From: Streptomyces sp. NBC_01439
Lineage (GTDB): Bacteria > Actinomycetota > Actinomycetes > Streptomycetales > Streptomycetaceae
Assembly: GCF_036227605.1 (NCBI RefSeq)
Contig: NZ_CP109487.1
Coordinates: 4,841,501 to 4,905,500, forward strand
DNA: 64,000 nt
Direction of reading: 5' to 3'
In this document: positions 17,111-27,837 of the stretch, piece after piece
Layout of the letters: each line of letters starts with the position of its first letter
How positions within the stretch are numbered: position 1 is the first letter of the stretch
The notes under the pieces: generated by a model
Seen by the model: the letters and a program-made list of their open reading frames with translations, nothing else
Database searches by the model: none
What the model was told of the DNA's origin: nothing
Position numbers and translations under genes: made by a program

Positions 17111-17614
17111 ATGTCAGAGCTGACCCTGACGGTCATGCGGTTGGGTTTCCTGGCCGTTCTGTGGCTGTTCGTCATCGTGGCCGTACAGGTCATCCGCAGC
17201 GATCTCTTCGGGACGCGCGTGACCCAGCGCGGGTCCCGTCGTGGTGGCGGAGGCGCCGGCGGCGCCCCGCAGCAGGCGGGCCGCCAGGCCACGCCTCCGC
17301 AGCAGCGCCAGCGGCGCGGCGCACCCACCAAACTCGTCGTCTCCGAGGGCATCCTCACGGGAACCACGGTGGCCCTCGCCGGCCAGACGATCACGCTGGG
17401 CCGCGCGCACGACTCCACGATCGTGCTGGACGACGACTACGCGTCCAGCCGCCATGCCAGGATCTATCCCGACCGTGACGGCCAGTGGATCGTCGAGGAT
17501 CTCGGGTCCACCAACGGCACGTATCTCGACCGGACCCGGCTGACCACCCCGACGCCCATTCCGCCGGGCGCACCGATCCGCATCGGCAAGACCGTCATCG
17601 AGCTGCGGAAGTAG
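17111..17614 (+). CDS. fhaB: FhaB/FipA: membrane-anchored FHA protein
   Basis: A 167-residue protein with one membrane helix at about residues 9-28, a basic Gln/Arg-rich linker, and a C-terminal FHA domain. The FHA domain carries LGRAHDSTIVLDDDYASSRHA and DLGSTNGTYLD. It corresponds to FhaB (FipA), a PknB substrate or reader linked to division and septal synthesis in mycobacteria. Only 10 bases separate it from fhaA. Confidence 0.94.
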   Translation: MSELTLTVMRLGFLAVLWLFVIVAVQVIRSDLFGTRVTQRGSRRGGGGAGGAPQQAGRQATPPQQRQRRGAPTKLVVSEGILTGTTVALAGQTITLGRAHDSTIVLDDDYASSRHARIYPDRDGQWIVEDLGSTNGTYLDRTRLTTPTPIPPGAPIRIGKTVIELRK

Positions 17615-17707
17615 TACGAGAATGAGCGAGCGGAGCGAGCGCGCGGCGGTGATCCGTCCCACCGAGGACACGGACCCGAGCGCGCTCCCGACCGGAGGGT
17701 GGGCAGT

Positions 17708-19246
<1,539 letters not shown>

Positions 19247-19280
19247 TAGACATACGCGGGCGCAGGGGGCCTGCCACACC

Positions 19281-20705
19281 ATGAGCGTAGTCACCAACAC
19301 GACCACCATCGGCGCCATCGAGCTGCCGAGCAGGCGGAACACCGAGCTCCTGCTGCTCGGCTTCGCCGTGCTCATCCCGATGTTCGCCTACGCCAACGTG
19401 GGCCTCGCGATCAACGGCACCCTGCCCCCCGGCATGGTGCTCTACGGCCTCGGCCTCGGCGCCCTCGCCGGGATCGCGCACCTCGTCGTGCGCCGGTACG
19501 CCAAGTACGCGGACCCGCTGCTGCTGCCGCTGGCGACCCTGCTCAACGGGCTCGGCCTCGTCCTGATCTGGCGCCTGGACCAGTCCGAGCGCCTGCAGAA
19601 CCTCGCCAAGCGGGCCTTCGGCGGATTCTCCCCCTCCGCGCCGCGCCAGTTGATGTACACGGCACTCGCCATCGCCCTGTTCGCCGCCGTCCTGCTGATC
19701 CTCAAGGACCACCGCGTCCTGCAGAGGTTCACGTACATCTCGATGGCCGGCGCCCTGGTCCTGCTGATCCTGCCCGTCGTCCCGGGCCTCGGCGCCGACG
19801 TCTTCGGCGCCAAGATCTGGATCAGCGTGGGCGGCTTCTCCATCCAGCCCGGTGAGTTCGCCAAGATCGTCATCGCGATCTTCTTCGCCGGGTACCTGAT
19901 GGTCAAGCGCGACGCGCTCGCGCTGGCCAGCCGCCGCTTCATGGGCCTCTACCTGCCACGCGGCCGCGACCTCGGCCCGATCCTGATGATCTGGGCGATG
20001 AGCCTGCTGGTCCTCGTCTTCGAGAACGACCTCGGCACCTCGCTGCTCTTCTTCGGCATGTTCGTGATCATGCTGTACGTGGCCACCGAGCGCACCAGCT
20101 GGATCGTCATCGGCCTGCTGATGTCGGTGGGCGGCGCCGTGGTCGTCGGCACCTTCGCCAGCCACGTGCAGGCCCGTGTCAACGCCTGGCTCGACCCCTT
20201 CGCCTGCTACACCACCTCGGGCGCCTGTGAGCAGGTCGGCCAGTCGATCATGAGCTTCGGTTCGGGCGGCGTCCTCGGCGCCGGCTGGGGCCAGGGCAAC
20301 TCCGACCTGATCGGCTTCGCCGCCAACTCCGACTTCATCTTCTCCACCGTCGGCGAAGAGCTCGGCCTCGCCGGCGTGATGGCGTTCCTCCTGATCTATG
20401 GGCTCATCATCGAGCGCGGCGTGCGCACCGCGCTCGCCGCCCGCGACCCCTTCGGCAAGCTCTTCGCCATCGGCCTCTCCGGCGCCTTCGCGCTCCAGAT
20501 CTTCGTGGTCGCCGGCGGCGTCATGGGCCTCATCCCCCTCACCGGCATGACGATGCCCTTCCTCGCGTCCGGCGGTTCCTCCGTCCTCGCGAACTGGATC
20601 CTCATCGCCGTCCTCATCCGGATCAGCGACACCGCACGCCGTCCCGCACCGGCCCCCGCCCCGTCCCCCGACTCCGAGATGACCCAGGTGGTCCGTCCGT
20701 CATGA
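19281..20705 (+). CDS. rodA: RodA/FtsW/SpoVE-family peptidoglycan glycosyltransferase
   Basis: A 474-residue SEDS protein with about 12 membrane helices. Motifs visible include WISVGGFSIQPGEFAKI, FENDLGTSLLFFGMF with the conserved Asp, GAGWGQGN and FIFSTVGEELGLAG. SEDS proteins polymerise lipid II and act with a class B penicillin-binding protein. Here the partner is the next gene, whose ATG overlaps this stop (ATGA). This genomic context in actinobacteria corresponds to RodA rather than the dcw-cluster FtsW. Confidence 0.94.
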   Translation: MSVVTNTTTIGAIELPSRRNTELLLLGFAVLIPMFAYANVGLAINGTLPPGMVLYGLGLGALAGIAHLVVRRYAKYADPLLLPLATLLNGLGLVLIWRLDQSERLQNLAKRAFGGFSPSAPRQLMYTALAIALFAAVLLILKDHRVLQRFTYISMAGALVLLILPVVPGLGADVFGAKIWISVGGFSIQPGEFAKIVIAIFFAGYLMVKRDALALASRRFMGLYLPRGRDLGPILMIWAMSLLVLVFENDLGTSLLFFGMFVIMLYVATERTSWIVIGLLMSVGGAVVVGTFASHVQARVNAWLDPFACYTTSGACEQVGQSIMSFGSGGVLGAGWGQGNSDLIGFAANSDFIFSTVGEELGLAGVMAFLLIYGLIIERGVRTALAARDPFGKLFAIGLSGAFALQIFVVAGGVMGLIPLTGMTMPFLASGGSSVLANWILIAVLIRISDTARRPAPAPAPSPDSEMTQVVRPS

Positions 20706-22165
20706 ACAAGCCCCTGCGCCGCATCTCGCTGTTCTGCGGACTGCTCGTCCTCGCCCTGCTGATCCGCACCAACTGGCTGCAGTACGTGCAGGCCGAGGAG
20801 CTCAGCACCCGCAAGGAGAACCGCCGGGTCCAGATCGCCCAGTACGCGACCGAGCGCGGCAACATCATCGTCAAGGGCGAGCCGATCACCGGTTCCAAGG
20901 TGACCGACGGCAGCGACTACAAGTACAAGCGGACCTACACGAACGGCGAGCTCTGGGCTCCCGTCACCGGGTACGCCTCGCAGGCCTTCGGATCCACCCA
21001 GCTGGAATCGCTCGAGGACGGCATCCTCACCGGCAACGACGACCGGCTGTTCTTCGACCGCACCATCGGCATGTTCACCGGGGAGAAGAAGCAGGGCGGC
21101 AACGTCGTCACCACGCTGAACCCCGATGCCCAGAAGGCCGCCTTCGAGGCGCTGGGCACGAAGAAGGGCGCCGTCGCGGCCATCGACCCGCGCACCGGCG
21201 CCATCCTGGCCCTGGTCTCCACGCCCTCGTACGACCCCTCGCGCTTCGCGGGCAACTCCAAGGACGACGAGAAGGCCTGGGTCGAGCTGAAGGACAGCGA
21301 GGACAAGAACCTCGTCAACCGCGCCCTGCGCGAGACGTACCCGCCGGGCTCCACCTTCAAGGTGGTCACCGCGGCCGCCGCCCTCGAACACGGCGTCGTC
21401 CAGGACATCAACGCCGCCACGGACACTCCCGAGCCGTACTTCCTGCCGGGCACCAAGACCGTGATGGTCAACCACGCCCAGGGTTGCGAGAAGGCCAGCC
21501 TGAACAAGGCCCTCGAGATCTCCTGCAACTCCGTCTTCGCGAACATGGGCGACAAGGTCACCCGCGACAAGATGGTGGAGACCTCGGAGAAGTTCGGCTT
21601 CAACAACGACAAGATCGACATTCCGGTCCGCGCGTTCGCCAGCATCTACGACAAGAAGATGGGCAAGGACGGCAACGCCCAGAGCTCCATCGGGCAGTTC
21701 AACACCGCCGCCACCCCGCTCCAGATGGCCATGGTCACCGCCGCGATCGCCAACGACGGCAAGCTGATGAAGCCGTACATGGTGGCCAATCTCACGGCCC
21801 CCAACCTGGACATCATCGAGAAGCACGAGCCGCAGGAGATGAGCCGGCCGCTCTCCGCCGCCAACGCGGAGAAGCTGCAGCAGATGATGGTCAACGTCGT
21901 CGAGAACGGCACCGGCGGCAAGGCCAAGATGAAGAACGTCACGGTCGGCGGCAAGACCGGTACGGCGCAGCACGGCGAGGGCAACAAGAAGCGCCCCTAC
22001 GCCTGGTTCATCTCCTACGCCGAGAACCAGGACAAGACCTCGCCCGTCGCCGTCGCCGTCGTGATCGAGGACAGCGAGGCGGAGCGCGAGGACATCAGCG
22101 GTGGCGGTCTGGCCGCTCCCGTCGCCAAGGCTGTCATGCAGGCGGTGCTGAACAGCCAGGGATGA
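20702..22165 (+). CDS. pbpA: Class B penicillin-binding protein PbpA
   Basis: A 487-residue transpeptidase with an N-terminal membrane helix (residues 7-24). The active-site motifs are SxxK at 217-220 (STFK), SxN at 275-277 (SCN) and KTG at 418-420. It crosslinks peptidoglycan together with the SEDS glycosyltransferase encoded just upstream. Its mycobacterial counterpart PbpA acts in division-site or elongation synthesis and is controlled by PknB. ATG 20702 overlaps the rodA stop. Confidence 0.96.
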   Translation: MNKPLRRISLFCGLLVLALLIRTNWLQYVQAEELSTRKENRRVQIAQYATERGNIIVKGEPITGSKVTDGSDYKYKRTYTNGELWAPVTGYASQAFGSTQLESLEDGILTGNDDRLFFDRTIGMFTGEKKQGGNVVTTLNPDAQKAAFEALGTKKGAVAAIDPRTGAILALVSTPSYDPSRFAGNSKDDEKAWVELKDSEDKNLVNRALRETYPPGSTFKVVTAAAALEHGVVQDINAATDTPEPYFLPGTKTVMVNHAQGCEKASLNKALEISCNSVFANMGDKVTRDKMVETSEKFGFNNDKIDIPVRAFASIYDKKMGKDGNAQSSIGQFNTAATPLQMAMVTAAIANDGKLMKPYMVANLTAPNLDIIEKHEPQEMSRPLSAANAEKLQQMMVNVVENGTGGKAKMKNVTVGGKTGTAQHGEGNKKRPYAWFISYAENQDKTSPVAVAVVIEDSEAEREDISGGGLAAPVAKAVMQAVLNSQG

Positions 22166-22359
22166 CCGAGGGGCGACGGGCCGGAGCGCAGTGACTCACA
22201 TCACAGAATTCCGCCGCGTCCACGCGTACGGTACCGGTCCAGTATCAGCCTGTGGCCACGAACCGATCACCGACGATCGGCCGGTAGCCTTTGCGCGAAC
22301 AGCACACCGCCGGACCACACACAGGTGCGGTCGGGACTGACGGAGAGGGCTGCAACGTT

Positions 22360-24387
22360 ATGGAAGAGCCGCGTCGCCTCGGCGGCCGGTACGAGCTGAG
22401 CCACGTGCTCGGCCGTGGTGGCATGGCCGAGGTCTACCTCGCTCACGACACCCGGCTCGGCCGTACCGTCGCCGTCAAGACCTTGCGCGCCGACCTCGCC
22501 CGTGACCCGTCCTTCCAGGCCCGGTTCCGGCGCGAGGCCCAGTCGGCCGCGTCGCTGAACCATCCGGCGATCGTCGCGGTCTACGACACCGGCGAAGACT
22601 ACGTCGACAACATCTCCATCCCGTACATCGTGATGGAGTACGTCGACGGTTCCACGCTGCGCGAGCTGCTGCACTCGGGCCGCAAGCTGCTGCCCGAGCG
22701 CACCTTGGAAATGTGCATCGGCATCCTCCAGGCCCTGGAGTACTCGCACCGCGCCGGCATCGTGCACCGCGACATCAAGCCCGCCAACGTGATGCTGACC
22801 CGCACCGGCCAGGTCAAGGTCATGGACTTCGGCATCGCCCGCGCCATGGGCGACTCCGGCATGACCATGACGCAGACGGCCGCCGTCATCGGCACCGCCC
22901 AGTACCTCTCGCCCGAGCAGGCCAAGGGCGAGCAGGTCGACGCCCGTTCGGACCTCTACTCCGCGGGCTGCCTGCTCTACGAGCTGCTCTGCGTACGGCC
23001 CCCGTTCGTCGGTGACTCCCCCGTGGCCGTCGCCTACCAGCACGTACGGGAAGAGCCGCAGCCGCCGTCGAACTTCGATCCTGAGATCACGCCCGAGATG
23101 GACGCCATCGTCCTCAAGGCACTGGTCAAGGACCCCGAATACCGTTACCAGTCGGCCGACGAGATGCGTGCCGACATCGAGGCCTGCCTCGACGGCCAGC
23201 CGGTGGCCGCCGCCGCGACCATGGGCGCGACCGGCGGCTACGGCTATCCCGACCAGGGCCACGGCTACGGACCGCAGGGCTACGACCAGCCCACCGCCGC
23301 CCTGCGCACCACCGACCCCGGCGCCCAGACGTCGATGATGGCGCCCATGCCTCCGGGCGACGGCGGGTACGGCTACGGCGACCAGGGCCACGGCGGCTAC
23401 GACCAGGGCGCGAACCGCCGCCAGAAGAAGAGCAAGGCGTCCACCGTCCTGCTCGTCGCGGCGGGCATCCTCGTCCTGGTCGGCGCGATCCTCATCGGTC
23501 GTTCCCTCTCCCTCTTCGGCGGGGGCGCCGACAACCGGCCCGCCGTGCCCAAGCTCGTCGGTCAAACCCTCGATCAGGCGCAGAAGAGCGGCAACAACGT
23601 CGGCCTCAAGGTGGTCAAGGGCCCCGACGCACCCTGCGAGAACCAGCCCAAGGGCAACGTCTGCAAGCAGGACCCCGAGGCCGAGACCAAGGTCGAGGAC
23701 GGCGCCACCATCACGGTGACGGTCTCCACGGGCGCGCCCAAGGTGGCGGTCCCCAGCGTGGTCAACCTCAAGTTCGAGGACGCGGAGAAGCTGCTCAAGG
23801 AGAAGGGGCTGCAGGTCGACCGCAAGCCCCAGGAGTCCACGCGCGCCGCCGGAACCGTCCTCGAGCAGAGCCCGAACGGCGGCGAGGCGGAGCGCAACAG
23901 CGTCGTCACGCTGACCGTCGCCAAGGAGATCTCCAAGGCTGACGTGCCGGAGCTCAGGGGCAAGAAGAAGGACGAGGCGATCAAGGCCCTCACGGACGCC
24001 AACCTCAGGCTCGGCAGCGTGACGGAGAGCGAGCAGCCCGGAGCCGTACCGGGCACGGTCATCGACCAGCAGTTCGCGGCGGGCCAGCAGCTCGAGGTGG
24101 GCAAGACGGTGAACGTGACCATCGCCAAGGCTTCGACGCAGACCGCGGTGCCCAACTTCGCCGGCCTCACCGTGGACCAGTACAAGGACGAGCTGAAGCG
24201 TGCCAACCTCCGGCTCGGCATCGTCACCGGCGCGACGGACGGCAACGCGATCGTCGTGCGCTCCGACCCGCAACCGGGGACGCCGGTCAACACGGGCCAG
24301 ACCGTGAACCTGATCGCCCTCGGCGGCGGAGGCCAGCAGCAGGGCGGCAACAACAACGGCGGCGGCTTCGGCGGCTTCGGCGGCTAG
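22360..24387 (+). CDS. pknB: Serine/threonine protein kinase PknB with four PASTA domains
   Basis: A 675-residue kinase. The intracellular domain has GRGGMAEVY, Lys40, HRDIKPANV with catalytic Asp138 and DFG at 156-158, plus a Thr-rich activation loop. After a Gly/Tyr-rich juxtamembrane segment and a membrane helix near 360-382 come four PASTA repeats, which in homologues bind muropeptides or lipid II. ATG 22360 has GGAGAGGG upstream; reading frames from further upstream add only non-conserved residues. The 194-base gap after pbpA suggests its own promoter as well. It ends in a Gly/Asn-rich tail. Confidence 0.96.
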   Translation: MEEPRRLGGRYELSHVLGRGGMAEVYLAHDTRLGRTVAVKTLRADLARDPSFQARFRREAQSAASLNHPAIVAVYDTGEDYVDNISIPYIVMEYVDGSTLRELLHSGRKLLPERTLEMCIGILQALEYSHRAGIVHRDIKPANVMLTRTGQVKVMDFGIARAMGDSGMTMTQTAAVIGTAQYLSPEQAKGEQVDARSDLYSAGCLLYELLCVRPPFVGDSPVAVAYQHVREEPQPPSNFDPEITPEMDAIVLKALVKDPEYRYQSADEMRADIEACLDGQPVAAAATMGATGGYGYPDQGHGYGPQGYDQPTAALRTTDPGAQTSMMAPMPPGDGGYGYGDQGHGGYDQGANRRQKKSKASTVLLVAAGILVLVGAILIGRSLSLFGGGADNRPAVPKLVGQTLDQAQKSGNNVGLKVVKGPDAPCENQPKGNVCKQDPEAETKVEDGATITVTVSTGAPKVAVPSVVNLKFEDAEKLLKEKGLQVDRKPQESTRAAGTVLEQSPNGGEAERNSVVTLTVAKEISKADVPELRGKKKDEAIKALTDANLRLGSVTESEQPGAVPGTVIDQQFAAGQQLEVGKTVNVTIAKASTQTAVPNFAGLTVDQYKDELKRANLRLGIVTGATDGNAIVVRSDPQPGTPVNTGQTVNLIALGGGGQQQGGNNNGGGFGGFGG

Positions 24388-24424
24388 CGCGACCGCCGTC
24401 GTGGTCGCGGCCACGACGCAGCGA

Positions 24425-24471
24425 AAAGGTCCGGCCCCCCTCCCCGTTACCGGGAGGGGGGCCGGACCTTT
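24425..24471 (+). terminator. Strong hairpin terminator after pknB
   Basis: A perfect 20-bp stem (24425-24444 with 24452-24471) and a 7-base loop, with A-rich 5' and T-rich 3' ends. It serves as a bidirectional terminator between pknB and the convergent sortase gene. Confidence 0.9.
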
Positions 24472-24611
24472 GTGCGTCCCGCAGCTGTACGGCCGCCTGC
24501 GGCCACATCAGGAATGCGTGGGCCTCATGGGACTCAGGAGGCGTGAGCGGCGCCCACAGGGGCCTCCTGGGGTCCTGGTGGGGCCGGACCCGCTCCGGTC
24601 CCCGCGGACGC

Positions 24612-25337
24612 TCAGCGCAATTCGGCCGGCAGGGTCCGCTTCGCGTCCACCTTCTCCGTCCGGACCAGCTCGCCCCACACGATGTACCGGTACTTCGAGG
24701 TGTAGACGGGCGTGCAGGTGGTGAGCGTGATGTACCGGCCCGGGGCGGTCTTCCCCGACTCCTTGGGCACCGCGTTGATCACGTCGGTGTTGTACTTCGA
24801 AGTCTGGCGCAGCTCCGCGAAGACCTTGTAGACGTACCAGGTGTCGCGGGTCTCGAAGACGACCGCGTCGCCGTTCTTCACCTTGTCGATGTTGTGGAAC
24901 TTCGCCCCGTGGCCGTCCCGGTGCGCGGCCAGCGCGAAGTTGCCCTTCTCGTCCCACGGCAGCGCGGACTTCACCGGCTCCGTGTAGTACCCGGCCACGC
25001 CGTCGTCGAGGGTGTCCGGGTCGGTACCCGGCTTGACGAGCACCTCGCCGTTCTTCATCGCCGGTACGTGCAGGAAGCCGGCCCCGCCCTGCGTGTCCAG
25101 CGCCCCCGGGCCCGCGGCCTGCGCCGGGGCCTGCCACTGCTGGCGGATCTCGTCACCGCGCGCCGACGCCTGCCGGTCGGCGAGCACGTTCGTCCACCAC
25201 AGCGAGTAGGCCACGAACAGGCCCAGTACCAGGCCCACGGTGATCAGGAACTCGCCCAGCAGGCTCAGGAATCCGGCGAGCACACTGCGGTGGCCGGCGG
25301 GCGGGGCCGCGGCGCGGCGGCGGCGGGCACGAGACAC
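24612..25337 (-). CDS. Class E sortase
   Basis: A 241-residue protein with a basic N-terminus, one membrane helix (about residues 22-46) and a sortase domain. The catalytic triad is visible as His in ALAAHRDGHG, Cys in LTTCTP and Arg in KYRYIVWGE. Class E sortases of actinobacteria attach LAXTG-type proteins, such as chaplins and other aerial-growth proteins, to the wall. GTG 25337 is preceded by AAGGACG. It is the last of three sortase genes in a leftward operon and starts 13 bases after the second. Confidence 0.93.
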   Translation of the reverse strand: MSRARRRRAAAPPAGHRSVLAGFLSLLGEFLITVGLVLGLFVAYSLWWTNVLADRQASARGDEIRQQWQAPAQAAGPGALDTQGGAGFLHVPAMKNGEVLVKPGTDPDTLDDGVAGYYTEPVKSALPWDEKGNFALAAHRDGHGAKFHNIDKVKNGDAVVFETRDTWYVYKVFAELRQTSKYNTDVINAVPKESGKTAPGRYITLTTCTPVYTSKYRYIVWGELVRTEKVDAKRTLPAELR

Positions 25338-25350
25338 TGCTGATTCGTCC

Positions 25351-26175
25351 TTAACTGGTCAGCGCGGGCGGCGGGCCCTGGCTGCGGGGGCGTTCCTCGA
25401 TCATCCTGCCCCATACGATCATCCGGTAGGTGCTGGTGAACTCCGGGGTGCAGGTGGTCAGCGTGATGTACCGGCCCGCGGATGTGAATCCCGATCCCTC
25501 CGGAACGGGCTTGATCACCGCCACGTTCGTCGGCGGTGTCTGCGCGAGCGACGAGGTCGTCTCGTACGTGTAGTAGGCGTCCCGGGTCTCGACCACGACG
25601 GGATCCCCGGGCACCAGCCGGTTGATGTAGCGGAACGGCTCGCCGTGGGTGTTGCGGTGTCCGGCCACGGCGAAGTTGCCCTGTGCGTCGGCCGGCATCG
25701 CCGTCTTCAGCGCGCCCTCGCCGTAGTGCCCGACCATGCCCTTGTCCAGCACCTTCGGCTTGCTGATGCCCTCCGCCACCGGGACCTTCACGTCCAGCTT
25801 CGGAATGTGGAGGATCGCGAAGCCCTGGCCGGGCTCGAAGGCCGTCACGGGCGGTGCGGCAGCCCCGGAGCCCCCCGGATCCTTCTCCCAGGTCTGGCGC
25901 AGGGAGCCGGCGGCGCCGTTCGCCACCCGCTCCGCCAGCAGGTTCGTGTACCAGAGCTGGTAGGCGACGAACAGCAGCATCACCAGGCCCAGCGTGATGA
26001 ACAGCTCTCCGCCCAGCCGGCTCGCGATGACCACCGGGCCGCCCGAGGCCGGCCGCCTGCGCCGCCGGCCGCCCCGCCGGCGGGAGCGCCGGGCGGCCTG
26101 TTTCGCGGCCTCCTGCGCGGCCCTGCGTCGCGCGGCCCGGCCCTGCGTGGGCGCGGACGGCGCGACCGCGGTCAC
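25351..26175 (-). CDS. Class E sortase
   Basis: A 274-residue sortase with an unusually long, very basic cytoplasmic tail (Arg/Ala-rich to residue about 45) before its membrane helix. Catalytic residues lie in VAGHRNTHGEPF, LTTCTPEF and TYRMIVWG. It is a paralogue of the neighbouring sortase. The GTG start overlaps the stop of the glutaminase gene (GTGA), so the two are co-translated. Confidence 0.93.
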   Translation of the reverse strand: MTAVAPSAPTQGRAARRRAAQEAAKQAARRSRRRGGRRRRRPASGGPVVIASRLGGELFITLGLVMLLFVAYQLWYTNLLAERVANGAAGSLRQTWEKDPGGSGAAAPPVTAFEPGQGFAILHIPKLDVKVPVAEGISKPKVLDKGMVGHYGEGALKTAMPADAQGNFAVAGHRNTHGEPFRYINRLVPGDPVVVETRDAYYTYETTSSLAQTPPTNVAVIKPVPEGSGFTSAGRYITLTTCTPEFTSTYRMIVWGRMIEERPRSQGPPPALTS

Positions 26176-26810
26176 GCGACGGCCTTGCCCACCACCGGGG
26201 CGAGCCCCACCGAGCGCTCCACGGCACCCGCGTCACCGCACCGCACCAGCCAGTTGGCGAGCATCCGGTGACCCCATTCGGTCAGCACCGACTCGGGGTG
26301 GAACTGCACGCCCTCGACGTCGTGGTCGCGGTGGCGCAGGCCCATGATGATCCCGTCCTCGGTCCGCGCCGTGACCTCCAGCGCGTCCGGCAGGGTCCCG
26401 GGCTCGGCGGCGAGGGAGTGGTAGCGGGTCGCGGTGAACGGCGACGGCAGTCCTTCGAACACCCCGAGCCCCTCGTGGATCACGGGTGAGGTCTTGCCGT
26501 GCAGCAGCTCGGGCGCCCGGCCCACGACGCCTCCGTAGGCGACCGCCATCGACTGCATGCCGAGGCACACGCCGAAGACCGGGACGGCCGTGCGCGCGCA
26601 GTGGCGGACCATGTCGATGCAGACGCCCGCCTCCTCCGGGGTACCGGGGCCGGGGGACAGCAGCACGCCGTCGAAGCCGTCCTGCGCGTGCGAGAGCTCG
26701 ACCTCGTCGTTGCGCAGCACCTCGCATTCGGCACCGAGCTGGTAGAGGTACTGGACCAGGTTGAAGACAAAACTGTCGTAGTTGTCCACAACCAGAATGC
26801 GCGCGCTCAC
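26172..26810 (-). CDS. Aminodeoxychorismate/anthranilate synthase component II (PabA/TrpG type)
   Basis: A 212-residue class I glutamine amidotransferase. It has ILVVDNYDSFVFNL, the oxyanion block LLSPGPGTP, the nucleophile in GVCLGMQ and the His-Glu pair in VQFHPESVLTEWG. It supplies ammonia for p-aminobenzoate or anthranilate synthesis; the synthase partner is not nearby. GTG 26810 overlaps the stop of a small membrane protein gene. Why it sits inside a sortase operon is unclear, but this order looks conserved in Streptomyces. Confidence 0.93.
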   Translation of the reverse strand: MSARILVVDNYDSFVFNLVQYLYQLGAECEVLRNDEVELSHAQDGFDGVLLSPGPGTPEEAGVCIDMVRHCARTAVPVFGVCLGMQSMAVAYGGVVGRAPELLHGKTSPVIHEGLGVFEGLPSPFTATRYHSLAAEPGTLPDALEVTARTEDGIIMGLRHRDHDVEGVQFHPESVLTEWGHRMLANWLVRCGDAGAVERSVGLAPVVGKAVA

Positions 26811-26983
26811 GGAGTGGCTCCCGATCCCTCGTCCACCGTCACATCGTTGAACGGAAGAAGCGGCTCGGCCCACGGGAAGACGTACTGGAACAGCACGAAA
26901 ACCACCGCGAGGACCAGTACGAGCGAGATCAGCGCGCGTACCCACGCGTTTCCCGGCAGGTGCCGCCAGATCCAGCCGTACAT
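26807..26983 (-). CDS. Small single-pass membrane protein
   Basis: A 58-residue protein (MYGWIWRHLPGNAWVRALIS...) with one membrane helix at about residues 14-36 and an acidic C-terminus. ATG 26983 is chosen because AAGGAA lies 9 bases upstream; an earlier GTG at 27007 lacks one. Its stop overlaps the glutaminase start (GTGA). The function is unknown. Confidence 0.8.
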   Translation of the reverse strand: MYGWIWRHLPGNAWVRALISLVLVLAVVFVLFQYVFPWAEPLLPFNDVTVDEGSGATP

Positions 26984-27072
26984 GCCGCCTGATTCCTTTT
27001 CGTCCACGTTCGTTCAACGCACCGCGGGGGCGGTACGCGAACAGACTAAAGGCAGCGGCCCGAAAGGGTGGG

Positions 27073-27837
27073 TCACCCGGACAAACCCTCCGGCCTCCCC
27101 CGGGACGCGGGGAGGGTTCCGGTCAGTTCCGCCCAGACGACCAGCCGATGACTGTGCCCCCATTCCGGCTCGCAGGTCGTCAGCGTCAGATAGCGGCCGG
27201 GCGCCCGGAACGGCGATTTCTCCGGGACCGGGTCGACCACGGCGACGTCGGTGGGCAGGGTGCGCAGGGGGGCGGACCGGAGCGTGTACGTGTACCAGGT
27301 GCTCGCGTCCTTGAGGATCACCTCGTCGCCCGGGCGCAAGCGCGGGAAGTCCTTGAAGGGGTCCCCGTAGGTGCGGCGGTGGCCGGCCACCGAGAAGTTC
27401 CCGACGGCGCCGAGGGGCGCGGTGGCGGCGTAGTGGCCGAGCCCCTTCTTCAGCAGTTCGGGGTCGGTTCCCTCCAGGACGGGCTTGACCCAGTCCGGGC
27501 CGAAGCGCGGGACGTACATCTCGGCGAAGGCCCGGCCGGCCGGGTGGCGCTCGGGCTGCGCCGGGGCCGCCGACGGGGTCTGCGACGGCGCCGGCTGCGG
27601 CGCCGGGGCGGGAGCGGGGGCCGCGGCCGGGACGGCCGCCCAGCGGTCGCGCATCCGGTCCATCTCCCCGTCCATGGCCCGGTCGGCCTTGACCCCGGTC
27701 CACAGCAGGACGTAGGCGACGAAGAGCACGATGAGGGTGCCCGCCGTCAGGCACACCTCGCTGAACGTCCGTACCACCAGGCGCAGTACGACGTCAGGAC
27801 GGACCCGATCACGGGGTGGGCGCCACCGGCTTCGCAT
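27073..27837 (-). CDS. Class E sortase with Ala/Pro-rich linker
   Basis: A 254-residue sortase, third of the set. A membrane helix at about residues 26-48 is followed by an Ala/Pro-rich linker (residues 68-98) that may span the wall, then the catalytic domain with SVAGHRRTYGDPF, LTTCEPEW and HSHRLVVWAE. The 5' end overlaps the DUF881 gene by 29 bases; a later start inside the membrane segment would be incomplete, so the longer form is kept. Confidence 0.9.
   Translation of the reverse strand: MRSRWRPPRDRVRPDVVLRLVVRTFSEVCLTAGTLIVLFVAYVLLWTGVKADRAMDGEMDRMRDRWAAVPAAAPAPAPAPQPAPSQTPSAAPAQPERHPAGRAFAEMYVPRFGPDWVKPVLEGTDPELLKKGLGHYAATAPLGAVGNFSVAGHRRTYGDPFKDFPRLRPGDEVILKDASTWYTYTLRSAPLRTLPTDVAVVDPVPEKSPFRAPGRYLTLTTCEPEWGHSHRLVVWAELTGTLPASRGRPEGLSG

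Noticed and set aside
17619..17645. Short GCGAGCGGAGCGAGC repeat between fhaB and pstP as a regulatory site
   Set aside because: Similar GAGCGAGCG repeats are widespread in Streptomyces spacers, and nothing here ties it to regulation.
26781..26789. An extra DnaA box (TTGTCCACA)
   Set aside because: It falls alone inside the glutaminase coding sequence and encodes conserved residues, so chance is the simpler explanation.
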